Below, one piece after another: positions 46,234 to 54,966 of a DNA stretch of 64,000 bases; the stretch's first letter is position 1, and each line of letters starts with the position of its first letter. The position numbers and the translations under genes are program-made. Source of the stretch: DATJPY01 sp035506135 (lineage in GTDB: Bacteria > Myxococcota_A > UBA9160 > PR03); the NCBI GenBank assembly GCA_035506135.1, contig DATJPY010000104.1, forward strand, positions 62,001 to 126,000, given 5' to 3'. The notes below the pieces were generated by a model, which was given only the letters and a program-made list of their open reading frames with translations, searched no databases and was not told the DNA's origin.

Positions 46234-47220
46234 TCACGCGTGGCCCTCCGAAGCGGCGCGCACGCCCGCCAGGCCCCACGAGACCGGACAGCCGCGCGCG
46301 TGCCATGCCAGGATCGCGAGCCGCTGCGCCCAGCGCTCGCGCTCGCGCGCGGAGACGAGCGCCAGCGGCGCCAGCGCCACCAGCGCTGCGACGAGCCGGG
46401 CCAGGCGCAGCGCCACGACCGCCGCCGCCTGCCCTGCGCCGCGATTCTTGCGGAAGAAGTGGTAGAGCGAGCGGTGGTACTCGATCCGGGTGGCGAGCGG
46501 GACCTTCCGCTTGGTCCCGGCGCCGTGCACGTGCACGAGGCGAGCGTCGGGCAGATGGACCACCCGCCAGCCGGCGCGCGTCATGCGCAGCAGCCAGTCG
46601 GTCTCCTCGAGGAAGAAGAAGTAGTCCTCGGGAAGGGGGCCCACCGCGTCCAGCGCCGTGCGGCGCACGGCAATGCAGGCGCCGAGCACGGCCTCGACGT
46701 CGAGCGGGCCCGCGTGCGCCTGGCGCTTCGAGGGGAAGCGGCGCGGGAACAGCGTCTCGAGGAGCCCGCGCGGCACCGTCTCGGTCAGCAGGGTCGGGTA
46801 GGCGTGGATGCTGTTCTGCTTGCGGCCGTCGGGGTGCAGGAGCTGCGGGCCGACGGCGCCGACGTCCGGGGCTCCGTCGAGGAAGCGCACGCAGCGCTCG
46901 AGGGCGTCGCGCTGCACCTCGGTGTCGTTGTTCAGGAGCAGCAGGTGCCGCCCGCGTTTCGCCCGCGCCAGACCGGCGTTGTGGCCGGCCGCGAAGCCGA
47001 CGTTGCGCGGCAGCGCCACCACCTCGGCCCACGGAAAGCGCTCCCTCACCGCCTGCGCGGTTCCATCGCTCGAGCCGTTGTCGACCAGGATCGTCTCGGT
47101 CTCGATCCGCTCCGCGTCGCGCCGCGACCGGACCTCGCGATCGATCGAGTCCAGGCACGCGAGCGCGAGCTCGCGGTCGTTCCAGGTGAGCACCACGATC
47201 GACAGGTCGACGTCGCTCAC
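46234..47220 (-). CDS. Family 2 glycosyltransferase (rhamnosyltransferase-like)
   Basis: A 328-residue GT-A protein with C-terminal hydrophobic segment. LSIVVLTWNDRELALACLDSI (residues 6-26), LVDNGSSDGTAQAVRERFP, NVGFAAGHNAGLARAKRGRHLLLLNNDTEV (about 73-102) and EDYFFFLEETDWLLRMTRAGW (about 204-224) match WbbL/RfbF-type enzymes. A membrane-associated stretch follows (about 270-300, AAAVVALRLARLVAALVALAPLALV). GTG at 47220 overlaps the waaF stop. Donor sugar is unknown, and a role in LPS outer core or O-unit is inferred from neighbours. Confidence 0.87.
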   Translation of the reverse strand: MSDVDLSIVVLTWNDRELALACLDSIDREVRSRRDAERIETETILVDNGSSDGTAQAVRERFPWAEVVALPRNVGFAAGHNAGLARAKRGRHLLLLNNDTEVQRDALERCVRFLDGAPDVGAVGPQLLHPDGRKQNSIHAYPTLLTETVPRGLLETLFPRRFPSKRQAHAGPLDVEAVLGACIAVRRTALDAVGPLPEDYFFFLEETDWLLRMTRAGWRVVHLPDARLVHVHGAGTKRKVPLATRIEYHRSLYHFFRKNRGAGQAAAVVALRLARLVAALVALAPLALVSARERERWAQRLAILAWHARGCPVSWGLAGVRAASEGHA

Positions 47221-48293
47221 GCAGCGCCCCTCTCGGCCTCGCCCACGATCCGGAGCGCTCCCTCGCCGCGAAACGCCTCGCGATCGCCCCGGAGCGCCGG
47301 CCGCGCCGCCTCGATCACGGCGGCGGGCTCGAGCCGCCGCAGGCAGCGGTGGTCGATCGGGCACTCGCGGCGGTAGCACGGGCGGCAGGCGGCGTCGACG
47401 GCGAGCGCGCGCACGCGCTCCAGGTTCATGTTCGTCTTGGCGAGGCTGGTCGGGCCGAAGAGCACGACGGCGGGCACGCCGAAGGCGGCCGCAACGTGGC
47501 GCAATCCGGCGTCGTTGCAAACGACGACGCGCGCGCGGCGCACGAGCGCCTTGGTTGCCCCGAGGTCGAGCGCACCCGCGAGGTTGAGCGCGGAAGCCCG
47601 CATCGCCTCCGCCACCCTTCGCGCGACGGCGGCCTCGTCCGGCGCCGCGCTGATCGCGACGCGCACACCCTCTGCGGCGAACGCGTCGCCGACCTGCGCG
47701 AACGACTCCTCCGGCCAGCGCTTGGCACTGCCATAGGAGGCGCCCGGTGCGAGCACCGCGAGCGGCTCGCCGGCGCCGACCGCGTGGGCGGCGAGCGAGC
47801 TCTCGAGGCGCTCCTCCTCGGCGGCCGTGGTGAAGAGCTCGAGGTGCGTTCCGCGCGGCGAGCAGCCGAGCGCGGTCGTGAGCCCGAGCACGTGGCGCTC
47901 GCGTGCCACCAGCCCACGCGGCGGATCGACGGCGAGGTGGAGCAGGGCGCCGCGCCCCTGCGTGCGATAGCCGACCACGCTGCGCACCCCCGCGCAGCGC
48001 ATCAGCAGGGCGGACGAGAACGAGTCGGGCAGGCAGAGACCGACGTCGAAGCGCCGGCTCCGCAGCGCGCGCGCCTCCGCGAGCAGCGCGCGCGGGCCCT
48101 GGCGATGCGAGGCGAGCGGCAGCACCGCGTCGAACCAGGGGGCGCCGGCGAGGAGCGGCGCGAGGGCCTCGCGCACGTGGAGCGCGAGCTCGGCGTCCGG
48201 ATAGGCGGCGCGCAGCGCGCGGAATCCCGGCGAGGCCATGACGAGGTCGCCCGCCCAGTTGGGAGCGCGGACCAGGATGCGCTGCGCCGCCAT
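47217..48293 (-). CDS. waaF: ADP-heptose:LPS heptosyltransferase II
   Basis: A 358-residue GT9 enzyme adding the second heptose to the inner core. ILVRAPNWAGDLVMASPGFRALRAAYPDAEL (residues 6-36), PDSFSSALLMRCAGVRSVVGY and LAPGASYGSAKRWP (about 189-202) plus VCNDAGLRHVAAAFGVPAVVLFGPTSLAKTNMN (about 269-301) are typical of WaaF, as is the Cys-rich CRPCYRRECPIDHRCL tail. It is 23 bp after the waaC-like gene. Confidence 0.92.
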   Translation of the reverse strand: MAAQRILVRAPNWAGDLVMASPGFRALRAAYPDAELALHVREALAPLLAGAPWFDAVLPLASHRQGPRALLAEARALRSRRFDVGLCLPDSFSSALLMRCAGVRSVVGYRTQGRGALLHLAVDPPRGLVARERHVLGLTTALGCSPRGTHLELFTTAAEEERLESSLAAHAVGAGEPLAVLAPGASYGSAKRWPEESFAQVGDAFAAEGVRVAISAAPDEAAVARRVAEAMRASALNLAGALDLGATKALVRRARVVVCNDAGLRHVAAAFGVPAVVLFGPTSLAKTNMNLERVRALAVDAACRPCYRRECPIDHRCLRRLEPAAVIEAARPALRGDREAFRGEGALRIVGEAERGAA

Positions 48294-48316
48294 TCGCCTC
48301 TCCCCGCGCCCGGGTA

Positions 48317-49390
48317 CTACCACCCGCCCTCGCGCGCCGCCAGCAGCTCGCGTGCCGCGGCCACGACCGCCGCGGGCTCGACGCGGCGCATGCAGACGGC
48401 GGCCGCGCAGCCCCGGCGACAGGGGCTGCACGCGACCGGGACGCGCACCGTCCGCGACGGCGTCCCGGTGTAGGGCTCGTTCTCCACCGGGTCGGTCGGA
48501 CCGAGGATCTGCACCGCGGGCGTGCCTACGAGCGAGGCGACGTGCAGCGGCCCGCTGTCGCCGCCGATGAAGAGGCGGGACGCCTCGCACAGGGCGGCCA
48601 GGTCGCCGAGCTCGGTCGTCGGCGGGGCGAGCTGGACGCCTTCGCCGGCGGTGCTCGCGATCGACTCCGCGAAGGCGCGCTCGGCGGGCGCCGGTCCGAA
48701 GGCGACGCGCACGGGCACGCCCAGCGCGGCGAGCGAGCGCGCGACCGCGGCGTAGCCCTCGGCGCTCCACCGCTTGTGCGGGGTGGCGCCGCTGCTGCCG
48801 GGATGGATCAGCACCGGCGCAAGGCCGGGCCCCAGCGCCTCGAGGACCCGCCGGCGCGCGTCGCCGTCGACGCGGAGCGGCGCGCTCCAGGGCGAGGCGC
48901 CGACGCCGAGGAAGCGCACCAGCGCGAGGTTGCGCGCGTAGCGAGACGTCCGCCGCGCGGCGACGCGCGCGCGCGCGTTGGCGAGCAGCCACGCGCCCTC
49001 GCGCCCGTGCGGAGGGGCGTACGCGGCGCGGCGCGGGGCGCCGCTGGCGCGGGCGAGCAGCGCGCTCTTCAGGATCGAGTGGAAATCGACGACGAGGTCG
49101 AAGCGCCGCCGGCGGAGTTCGCGGAGGAATGCCGCCAGCACGCGGACGAAGCGACGGAGGTGGAGACGCCGGAGCGCCGAGCGCAGCTCGTCGCGCGGGA
49201 AGACCAGGAGCTCGTCGATCCACGGCTGGCCCGCGACGGCACCGCGCGCACCGGGCTCGACGAGCCACGCGAGGTGCGCGCCCGGATGGCCGGCTCGGAG
49301 CGCCGACGCCGCCGGCAGCGTGCGCGCGACGTCGCCCAGCGCGCCGAGCCGCAGCACCAGGATGCGGTCGGCCTCGGGCAAACGTCCCAT
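48317..49390 (-). CDS. waaC: Heptosyltransferase I-like glycosyltransferase (GT9)
   Basis: A 357-residue GT9 protein. ILVLRLGALGDVARTLPAASALRAGHPGAHLAWLVEPG (about 9-46), FDLVVDFHSILKSALLARASGA, IHPGSSGATPHKRWSAEGYA (about 198-217) and FIGGDSGPLHVASLVGTPAVQILGPTDPVENEPYTG fit WaaC. The CSPCRRGCAAAVCMRRVEP tail resembles WaaF/WaaQ, so heptosyltransferase III is an alternative. It is divergent from lptF (66-bp gap). Confidence 0.85.
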   Translation of the reverse strand: MGRLPEADRILVLRLGALGDVARTLPAASALRAGHPGAHLAWLVEPGARGAVAGQPWIDELLVFPRDELRSALRRLHLRRFVRVLAAFLRELRRRRFDLVVDFHSILKSALLARASGAPRRAAYAPPHGREGAWLLANARARVAARRTSRYARNLALVRFLGVGASPWSAPLRVDGDARRRVLEALGPGLAPVLIHPGSSGATPHKRWSAEGYAAVARSLAALGVPVRVAFGPAPAERAFAESIASTAGEGVQLAPPTTELGDLAALCEASRLFIGGDSGPLHVASLVGTPAVQILGPTDPVENEPYTGTPSRTVRVPVACSPCRRGCAAAVCMRRVEPAAVVAAARELLAAREGGW

Positions 49391-49456
49391 CGGGTTGGCG
49401 CAGAGGGGATCCACGTGCCTCGCGAACCAATTGGGCCGCCGGTAGGATACGCTGCC

Positions 49457-50569
49457 ATGCCGCTTCCCCGCACCCTCGCGCGCTCGCTCGCGGTCGAGGT
49501 GGTGACGTACGCGGGGCTCGGCTGCGCGGCGTTCCTCGGCATCCTCACCGTCCAGAGCCTGGCCCAGCGCCTCGAGGACCTGGCGGCGGTCGGCCTCCTG
49601 TGGAGCGACACGCTCGGCGTGGTGCGCTGGCTGCTCCCGATGGTGGGAGCCTACGCCGTCCCGATGGGATTCCTGTTCGGCGTGCTCGCCGCCGCCGGGC
49701 GCATGTCGGCCGACTCCGAGGTGACGGCGATGCGGGCGTGCGGAATGGGCCTCGGCGCGCTGCTCGGGCCCGTGCTCGCCGTGGCGGCGGGCGTCTCGCT
49801 CCTGACGGGGCTCCTCATGAACCAGTACGAGCCGATGGCCCGGCGCGAGCTGCGCGCCCTGTTCCGCGCGGTCGCCTCGCGCGGCGCCATCCTCGAGCCC
49901 GGCGAGTTCAAGACCATCGGCGACCGCGTCATCTTCGTGCAGTCGCGCGACGTCGACAACCAGCTCGGCGGGGTCCTGATCTCGGATCGAACCAACCCCA
50001 AGCGACCGTTCCTGGTGTTCGCCGAGTCCGGCCGCTTCGTCTTCGATCCCGACCAGCTCGTGATCCGCCTCGAGCTCGACCACGGCGACGTCCACATCGA
50101 GACCCGCGGGTCGGGAAACCACCAGCGCATCGACTTCTCGCACTTCGACTACGCCATCGACGCCGGCCCGCTGCTCGATCGGACGCGCAACGTGCGGCCG
50201 CGCGAGATGGACCTGGCCGAGCTGTCCGCCTCGATCGAGCGGGCGGGGCGCGAGCCGCCGACCCCCGAGGCGCGCGACCCGAACGAGTACCGCACGCAGC
50301 TCCACCGCCGCATCGCCCTGCCCTTCGCACCGGTCCTGTTCGCCGCGCTCGGCGTCCCACTCGGCCTGCGCCGGCCGCGCGCCGCCCGCTCCTACGGAAT
50401 CCTGGTGTGCACGGCGCTCGTGGTCGCGTACTACACGCTCCTCACGTTCTCGGAGTTCATGGGCACCAGCGGCGCGCTGCCGCCCGCGCTCGCGCTATGG
50501 ATCCCCAACGTGACCTTCGGAGCCGCCGCACTGCCCCTGCTCTGGCGCGCGCAGCGCGGCGAGGCATGA
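49457..50569 (+). CDS. lptF: LPS export permease LptF/LptG family
   Basis: A 370-residue inner-membrane protein. N-terminal helices (about 15-75, SLAVEVVTYAGLGCAAFLGILTVQSL...), a periplasmic beta-jellyroll domain (about 125-255, with EPGEFKTIGDRVIFVQSRD and FVFAESGRFVF) and C-terminal helices (about 285-365, LHRRIALPFAPVLFAALGVPLGL) match the YjgP/YjgQ family of the LptB2FG complex that extracts LPS. LptF and LptG are hard to separate by eye. Start ATG has TAGGAT 8 nt upstream and no ribosome site. The kinase gene overlaps by 4 bp. Confidence 0.9.
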   Translation: MPLPRTLARSLAVEVVTYAGLGCAAFLGILTVQSLAQRLEDLAAVGLLWSDTLGVVRWLLPMVGAYAVPMGFLFGVLAAAGRMSADSEVTAMRACGMGLGALLGPVLAVAAGVSLLTGLLMNQYEPMARRELRALFRAVASRGAILEPGEFKTIGDRVIFVQSRDVDNQLGGVLISDRTNPKRPFLVFAESGRFVFDPDQLVIRLELDHGDVHIETRGSGNHQRIDFSHFDYAIDAGPLLDRTRNVRPREMDLAELSASIERAGREPPTPEARDPNEYRTQLHRRIALPFAPVLFAALGVPLGLRRPRAARSYGILVCTALVVAYYTLLTFSEFMGTSGALPPALALWIPNVTFGAAALPLLWRAQRGEA

Positions 50570-51480
50570 GCACCGGGGACGAGCGATCATCACCCTCGCC
50601 CGGGAGCTCCCCGCCCTTGCCCGCCGGCCTCCCGCCGTTGCCCGCAGGATTCCCGCCGTTGCCCGCGGGCTTCGTCTGGGTGGCGCGCGGGCAGGACACG
50701 TTCGCCGCTGCGGACGGACCGCTCGCCGCGCCCCTGTACGAGCGGGGCCTGCTCGAGGCGTCCGGAGTGCGGCGCGCGCTCGCCGACGGCGCCGGCTCGC
50801 CCGGACGCGCGCGAACCGCTGCGGTGTCGCTCTCCGAGCCCGACGCGGCTCTACTCCTGCGCGGGCTGCGGCGCGGCGGTCTTCTCGGCCCGCTCCTCGG
50901 CGCCGCGCTGCTCGGACCGGCGCGCCCCTTCCGCGAGCTGGCCGCGACCGCCGCGCTGCGCGCGGCCGGCGCGCCGGTGCCGCGTCCGGCCGCGGCCGTC
51001 GCCTGGCGACACGGCCTGGTGTGGAACGCCGCCGTGGCCACCAGGCTGGAGGCCGGCGCCACCGACGCCGGCGCGTTCCTCGCCTCGAATCCGCCGGAGG
51101 CGAGCCTGCGCGCTGCGCTCGCCGCGGCGGGCCGGGCGGTCCGGCGATTCCACGACGCGGGCGGCTCGCACCGCGACCTCCACCTCGGCAACCTGCTGGT
51201 GCGGAGCGACCCGTGGGAGGCGCTGGTGATCGACCTCGACGGCGCGCGCGTGGGCCCGAGCCTCGACCCGATCGCGCGGATGGCGGAGCTGATGCGCCTC
51301 TACCGCTCTCTCCGCAAGCGCCAGATGCTCGAGCGGGTGGGCGAGCGTGGGTGCGCCGCCTTCTTCCGTGCCTACGTGGCCGGCGACCGCGCGCTTCGCC
51401 GCGCGCTGCTCGCCCGCCTGCGCATCGAGCGCCGCCGCGTCTCCCTGCACGCGCTCCACTACCCCCGGCCGGCGCGCTGA
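50566..51480 (+). CDS. LPS core sugar kinase (KdkA/WaaP-like)
   Basis: A 304-residue protein-kinase-fold enzyme. SHRDLHLGNLLVRSDPWEALVIDLDGARVG (about 203-232) contains the catalytic HxDLHxxN and the metal-binding D-x-D of the Kdo-kinase/WaaP family (PF06293), which phosphorylates LPS core Kdo or heptose. PFRELAATAALRAAGAPVPRP is also family-like. The N-terminus holds three near-perfect seven-residue repeats (PPLPAG[LF], residues 16-36) from a 21-bp DNA repeat. It starts by ATGA overlap with lptF and ends directly against the convergent lpxK stop. Position-specific substrate is unknown. Confidence 0.83.
   Translation: MSTGDERSSPSPGSSPPLPAGLPPLPAGFPPLPAGFVWVARGQDTFAAADGPLAAPLYERGLLEASGVRRALADGAGSPGRARTAAVSLSEPDAALLLRGLRRGGLLGPLLGAALLGPARPFRELAATAALRAAGAPVPRPAAAVAWRHGLVWNAAVATRLEAGATDAGAFLASNPPEASLRAALAAAGRAVRRFHDAGGSHRDLHLGNLLVRSDPWEALVIDLDGARVGPSLDPIARMAELMRLYRSLRKRQMLERVGERGCAAFFRAYVAGDRALRRALLARLRIERRRVSLHALHYPRPAR
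50611..50673 (+). repeat. 21-bp tandem repeat, three units
   Basis: Units at 50611-50631, 50632-50652 and 50653-50673 encode PPLPAGL, PPLPAGF and PPLPAGF near the N-terminus of the LPS kinase. They differ at a few positions and preserve frame, so copy number may vary between strains. Confidence 0.8.
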
Positions 51481-52560
51481 TCACCGGAACCGCTTCGCGC
51501 GCAGGGCTCGATCGAGCCAGTCCACCAGGCCCTCGCGATCGTCGACCTCGAGCTCGACCTCGAGCACCCGCAGGTCGACCCCCGCGGCCCAGCTCGGGAG
51601 GATCTTCAACGCGTCCTTCTGCGTGGTGATCCAGCAGGGCGCCGCGGCGGCCAACCCGCGCAGGTCCCGCTCGCGGTAGACGTGATGGTCTGGAAAGCTG
51701 CGCTCGGCGACGACGTTCGCACCCAGCGCCGAGACGGTCCTGCGAAGCGATGCGGGCTGCGCGATGCCCGAGAGCAGCCCGACCGGGCGGCCGGCGATCG
51801 AGCCGGGCGGCAGCCCGGCGCCGCCGCGGAGCGGGCGCAGCTCGACCGGACGGCGGCGCGCGTGGAACCAGCGGGCGATCGGGGCGCTCCGCTCGATGCG
51901 TCCGGCATCGGACTCGGGCAGGGGCCCATCGATCACCCAGACCGCATCGGCGCGGCGCAGCGCGGAGAGACCCTCGCGCAGCGGTCCGCGCGGAAGGACC
52001 GCCCCGTTGCCGAGCCCCGAGCCGTCGAACGTGACGATCTCGACGTCGCGCGCCACGCGGTGGTGTTGGAAGCCGTCGTCGAGGACGAGCACGTCGACCC
52101 CGAACAGCGCGATCGCGCGGAGCCCCACCGCGGCCCGATCGCGGCCGACCAGCACCGGCACGCCCGGCGCCATCGCGGCGAGGAGCAGCGGCTCGTCGCC
52201 GGCCTCCGCCACGTTCGCCCGCACGAAGTCGCCGTCCGAGACGACCAGCGCGCGTGCGCGGCCGCTGCGGCCGTAGCCGCGGCTCGCCAGCGCGACCCGA
52301 TGCCCCCGCTCGCGCAGCCGCGACGCGATCCAGGCCGCCGCGGGCGTCTTGCCCGAGCCGCCGGCGGCGAGCCCTCCCACGCTCACCACGCGAGCCGACA
52401 GCCGAGCCGGCGCCGAGAGCAGCCGGCCGCGGGCGCGGCGCGCCAGCCAGGCACCCGCTCCGTACGCGACCGAGATCGGCACGAGCGGCGCGAGCGCGAG
52501 CTGGCGCGCCAGGCTCGGATGACGCTCGTCGAAGAACGCCGGGCGCGAGAGCTCGATCAA
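51481..52560 (-). CDS. lpxK: Tetraacyldisaccharide 4'-kinase
   Basis: A 359-residue inner-membrane-associated P-loop kinase that phosphorylates the lipid A disaccharide at the 4' position. One N-terminal hydrophobic region precedes the Walker A GGLAAGGSGKTPAAAWIASRL (about 61-81). SRGYGRSGRA, GDEPLLLAA, VLVLDDGFQHHRVARDVEIV (about 148-167) and FPDHHVYRERDL complete the family. Start TTG at 52560 overlaps the waaA stop (TTGA). No other nearby start preserves the IELSRPAFF N-terminus. Confidence 0.93.
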   Translation of the reverse strand: MIELSRPAFFDERHPSLARQLALAPLVPISVAYGAGAWLARRARGRLLSAPARLSARVVSVGGLAAGGSGKTPAAAWIASRLRERGHRVALASRGYGRSGRARALVVSDGDFVRANVAEAGDEPLLLAAMAPGVPVLVGRDRAAVGLRAIALFGVDVLVLDDGFQHHRVARDVEIVTFDGSGLGNGAVLPRGPLREGLSALRRADAVWVIDGPLPESDAGRIERSAPIARWFHARRRPVELRPLRGGAGLPPGSIAGRPVGLLSGIAQPASLRRTVSALGANVVAERSFPDHHVYRERDLRGLAAAAPCWITTQKDALKILPSWAAGVDLRVLEVELEVDDREGLVDWLDRALRAKRFR

Positions 52561-53825
52561 GCCGCGGCCCCGTCGCGGGCGGAGAGGAGACCTTCGACCA
52601 GGAGCAGGCTGCGCACCGTGGCGCCTCGGTTCTTCTCGAGCTCGGCGCGCGCCGTCTCGCCGGCGGCGCGCGCGAGATCCGGCTCCGCGAGCCACTCGAC
52701 GACGGCGCCGGCGAGCTCGGAGGCGTCGCCCACGCGGCGCGCACCGCCGCACGTCAGCAGCCGCTCCGCCGCGTCGCGCACGTTGTCGGTGTGGGGACCG
52801 AAGAGCGCCGCGCGGCCCGCGCGCGCGGGCTCGAGCACGTTGTGGCCGCCCACCGGAACGAGCGAGCCGCCCACGAAGGCGAAGCGGGCCTGGCCGATCA
52901 CGGCGGGCAGCTCGCCGAGCGAGTCGAGGAGCAGCACCTCGCCCGGGGCGAGCGTTCGCGGCGCACCGGGTCGGGTGCGCCGGCGCAGGCGGCGGCCCCG
53001 GCGCAGGACGAGCCGCGACACCTCCTCGATCCGCTCCAGACGGCGCGGCGCGAGCACGAGCGGAGTCGCGAGGCCCGCAGCGTCGGCGGCCTCGAGCGCG
53101 TCGAGCGCCGCGCGCTCCTCGCCGGCGTGCGTGCTGGCGGCGACCCAGAAGGGCCCCGCCAGGAGCGGAGCGAGATCGGGCGCGAGCGTGGACGGCGCCG
53201 ACGACGGCTCGAGCTTGAGATCCCCTGTGACGTGCACGCGCTCCGCCGGGAGGCCGAGCGTGCGGAAGCGCTCCGCGTCCACCTCGGTGCGCGCGCCGAC
53301 CGCCGCGATGCGCGCGAACGTCCCCCGCACCAGCGGTCCGAGCCGGCGATAGCGGGCGAAGCTGCGGTCCGAGATGCGACCCGAGACGACCGCCACCGGG
53401 ATCCGGTGCCGCTCCGAGGCCGCGATCCATCCCGGCCAGAGCTCCGTCTCGATCAGCACCAGCGCGCTCGGCGCGACGCGGCGCAGCGCCAGCTCGACGC
53501 ACCACGGATGGTCGAGCGGCGCGAGCGTCAACGGGATCCCGGGCCGCGCCCGCGCGAGCACCGAGCGCCCGCTCGCCGTCGTGGTCGACGCGATCACCGG
53601 GCGCCCGCGCTCCAGCAGGGCATCGAGAAGGCCGGTGGCGGAGAGGATCTCGCCAACGCTCGCGCCGTGGACCCACACCGAGCCGTCACCACGTGGTGTC
53701 GAGAGGCCGAGCCGCTCGCCGATCCCCACCCGCCAGCCCGGGCGCAGCACGAGCCCGGTGCCGACGACGGGGGCCGCCGCCACGGCGAGCAGCGCCGAGG
53801 CGCCATGTCTAAGCCACGCCACCAC
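52557..53825 (-). CDS. waaA: 3-deoxy-D-manno-octulosonic acid transferase (Kdo transferase)
   Basis: A 422-residue membrane-anchored GT-B enzyme attaching Kdo to lipid IVA. An N-terminal hydrophobic segment (about 5-25), then VWVHGASVGEI (about 50-60, catalytic Glu), STTTASGRSV, LIETELWPGWI (about 124-134), GDLKLEP and FVGGSLVPVGGHNVLEPA (about 308-325) match WaaA. It starts with GTG and overlaps the lpxB end by 17 bp. Whether it adds one or two Kdo units is not visible. Confidence 0.94.
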   Translation of the reverse strand: MVAWLRHGASALLAVAAAPVVGTGLVLRPGWRVGIGERLGLSTPRGDGSVWVHGASVGEILSATGLLDALLERGRPVIASTTTASGRSVLARARPGIPLTLAPLDHPWCVELALRRVAPSALVLIETELWPGWIAASERHRIPVAVVSGRISDRSFARYRRLGPLVRGTFARIAAVGARTEVDAERFRTLGLPAERVHVTGDLKLEPSSAPSTLAPDLAPLLAGPFWVAASTHAGEERAALDALEAADAAGLATPLVLAPRRLERIEEVSRLVLRRGRRLRRRTRPGAPRTLAPGEVLLLDSLGELPAVIGQARFAFVGGSLVPVGGHNVLEPARAGRAALFGPHTDNVRDAAERLLTCGGARRVGDASELAGAVVEWLAEPDLARAAGETARAELEKNRGATVRSLLLVEGLLSARDGAAA

Positions 53826-54966
53826 CCAGCATCTCCTCGGCGATGGCCGCCGCGCGCACCGCTGCGCCGCCCGGTCCGAGGCGGCGCGCCACGTCCGCGA
53901 GCCTCGCGAGCTGGAGCTCGCGCGCGGGACCGGCGAGCAGACCGGCGAGCGCCGCGGCGATGCGCTCGGGCACGGCGGCTTCCTGCAGGAACTCGGGCAC
54001 GATGGGGGCTCCGGCGATCAGGTTCGGCAGCGTCCAGGACGGTACGCGGATCATGGGGCGGATCGCGAGCGCCGTCAGGGGGTGGGCGCGACCGCACGCC
54101 ACCAGCGGGCAGCCGAGGAGCGCCGCCTCGAGCGTGGCGGTCCCCGGCTTGACGACGGCGACGTCGGCCGCCCGCAGGAGCTCGTGCGTGCGCCCCGCGA
54201 CGACCTGGACGCGGAGGCCGCCGGCCTCCGCCTCCGCCAGCGCCGGCGCGACCTCCTCCTCGCGCACCGTGGGCGCCAGGGCCAGGGCGAACGCGACCCC
54301 GGGCACCTGGGCCTGGAGCCGCCGCGCAACGTCGAGCTGCAGGGGCAGGCCACGCGCTACCTCGTTGTGACGGCTTCCGGGCAGCAGCGCCACCAGCCCG
54401 CGGCCGGCGTCGAGGCCGAGGAGCGCGCGCGCGCCGGCGCGATCGAGCCGGGCCGCGAGCGCGCCGACCCGGTCGACCAGCGGATGGCCGACGAAGTCCA
54501 CCCGGATGCCCGCCGAGGCGAAGAGGGGAACCTCGAAGGGAAAGATCACGGCGAGGCGGTCCACGCGGCGCGCGATCTTGCGCAGGCGACCCGTCCGCCA
54601 CGCCCACACCTGCGGCGCGATGTAGTACAGGATGGGAACCCCGAGGCGGCGCAGGCGGCCGGCCAGCGGCAGGTTCAGCTCGGGCGAGTCGACCAGCACG
54701 ACGAGCGCCGGGCGGCGGGCGCGCGCCGCCCGCAGGAGCCGCCGCCACGCGGCGAAGACCCGCGGGAGCGTGCCGACCACCTCGACCAGGCCCCCGATCG
54801 CGAGCTCGCGCTGCGCCACCAGGAGATCGACGCCGGCGCGCTTCATCGCCTCCCCGCCGAGGCCGAAGCACACCGCGTCGGGCACCCGCGCCCGCAGGGC
54901 GGCCACCAGCTCGGCAGCGTGCGCGTCGCCGGAGGCGTCGCCGGCCGCCAGCAGGACCTCGGTCAT
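53809..54966 (-). CDS. lpxB: Lipid A disaccharide synthase
   Basis: A 385-residue GT19 enzyme joining UDP-2,3-diacylglucosamine with lipid X. LLAAGDASGDAHAAELVAAL (residues 5-24), GLGGEAMKRAGVDLL, VDSPELNLPLAGRLRRLGVPILYYIAPQVWAWRTGRLRKI (about 91-130), FPFEVPLF, LPGSRHNEV (about 195-203) and AVVKPGTATLEAALLGCP (about 269-286) are complete. It overlaps gfo by 4 bp (ATGA). Confidence 0.96.
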   Translation of the reverse strand: MTEVLLAAGDASGDAHAAELVAALRARVPDAVCFGLGGEAMKRAGVDLLVAQRELAIGGLVEVVGTLPRVFAAWRRLLRAARARRPALVVLVDSPELNLPLAGRLRRLGVPILYYIAPQVWAWRTGRLRKIARRVDRLAVIFPFEVPLFASAGIRVDFVGHPLVDRVGALAARLDRAGARALLGLDAGRGLVALLPGSRHNEVARGLPLQLDVARRLQAQVPGVAFALALAPTVREEEVAPALAEAEAGGLRVQVVAGRTHELLRAADVAVVKPGTATLEAALLGCPLVACGRAHPLTALAIRPMIRVPSWTLPNLIAGAPIVPEFLQEAAVPERIAAALAGLLAGPARELQLARLADVARRLGPGGAAVRAAAIAEEMLGGGVA

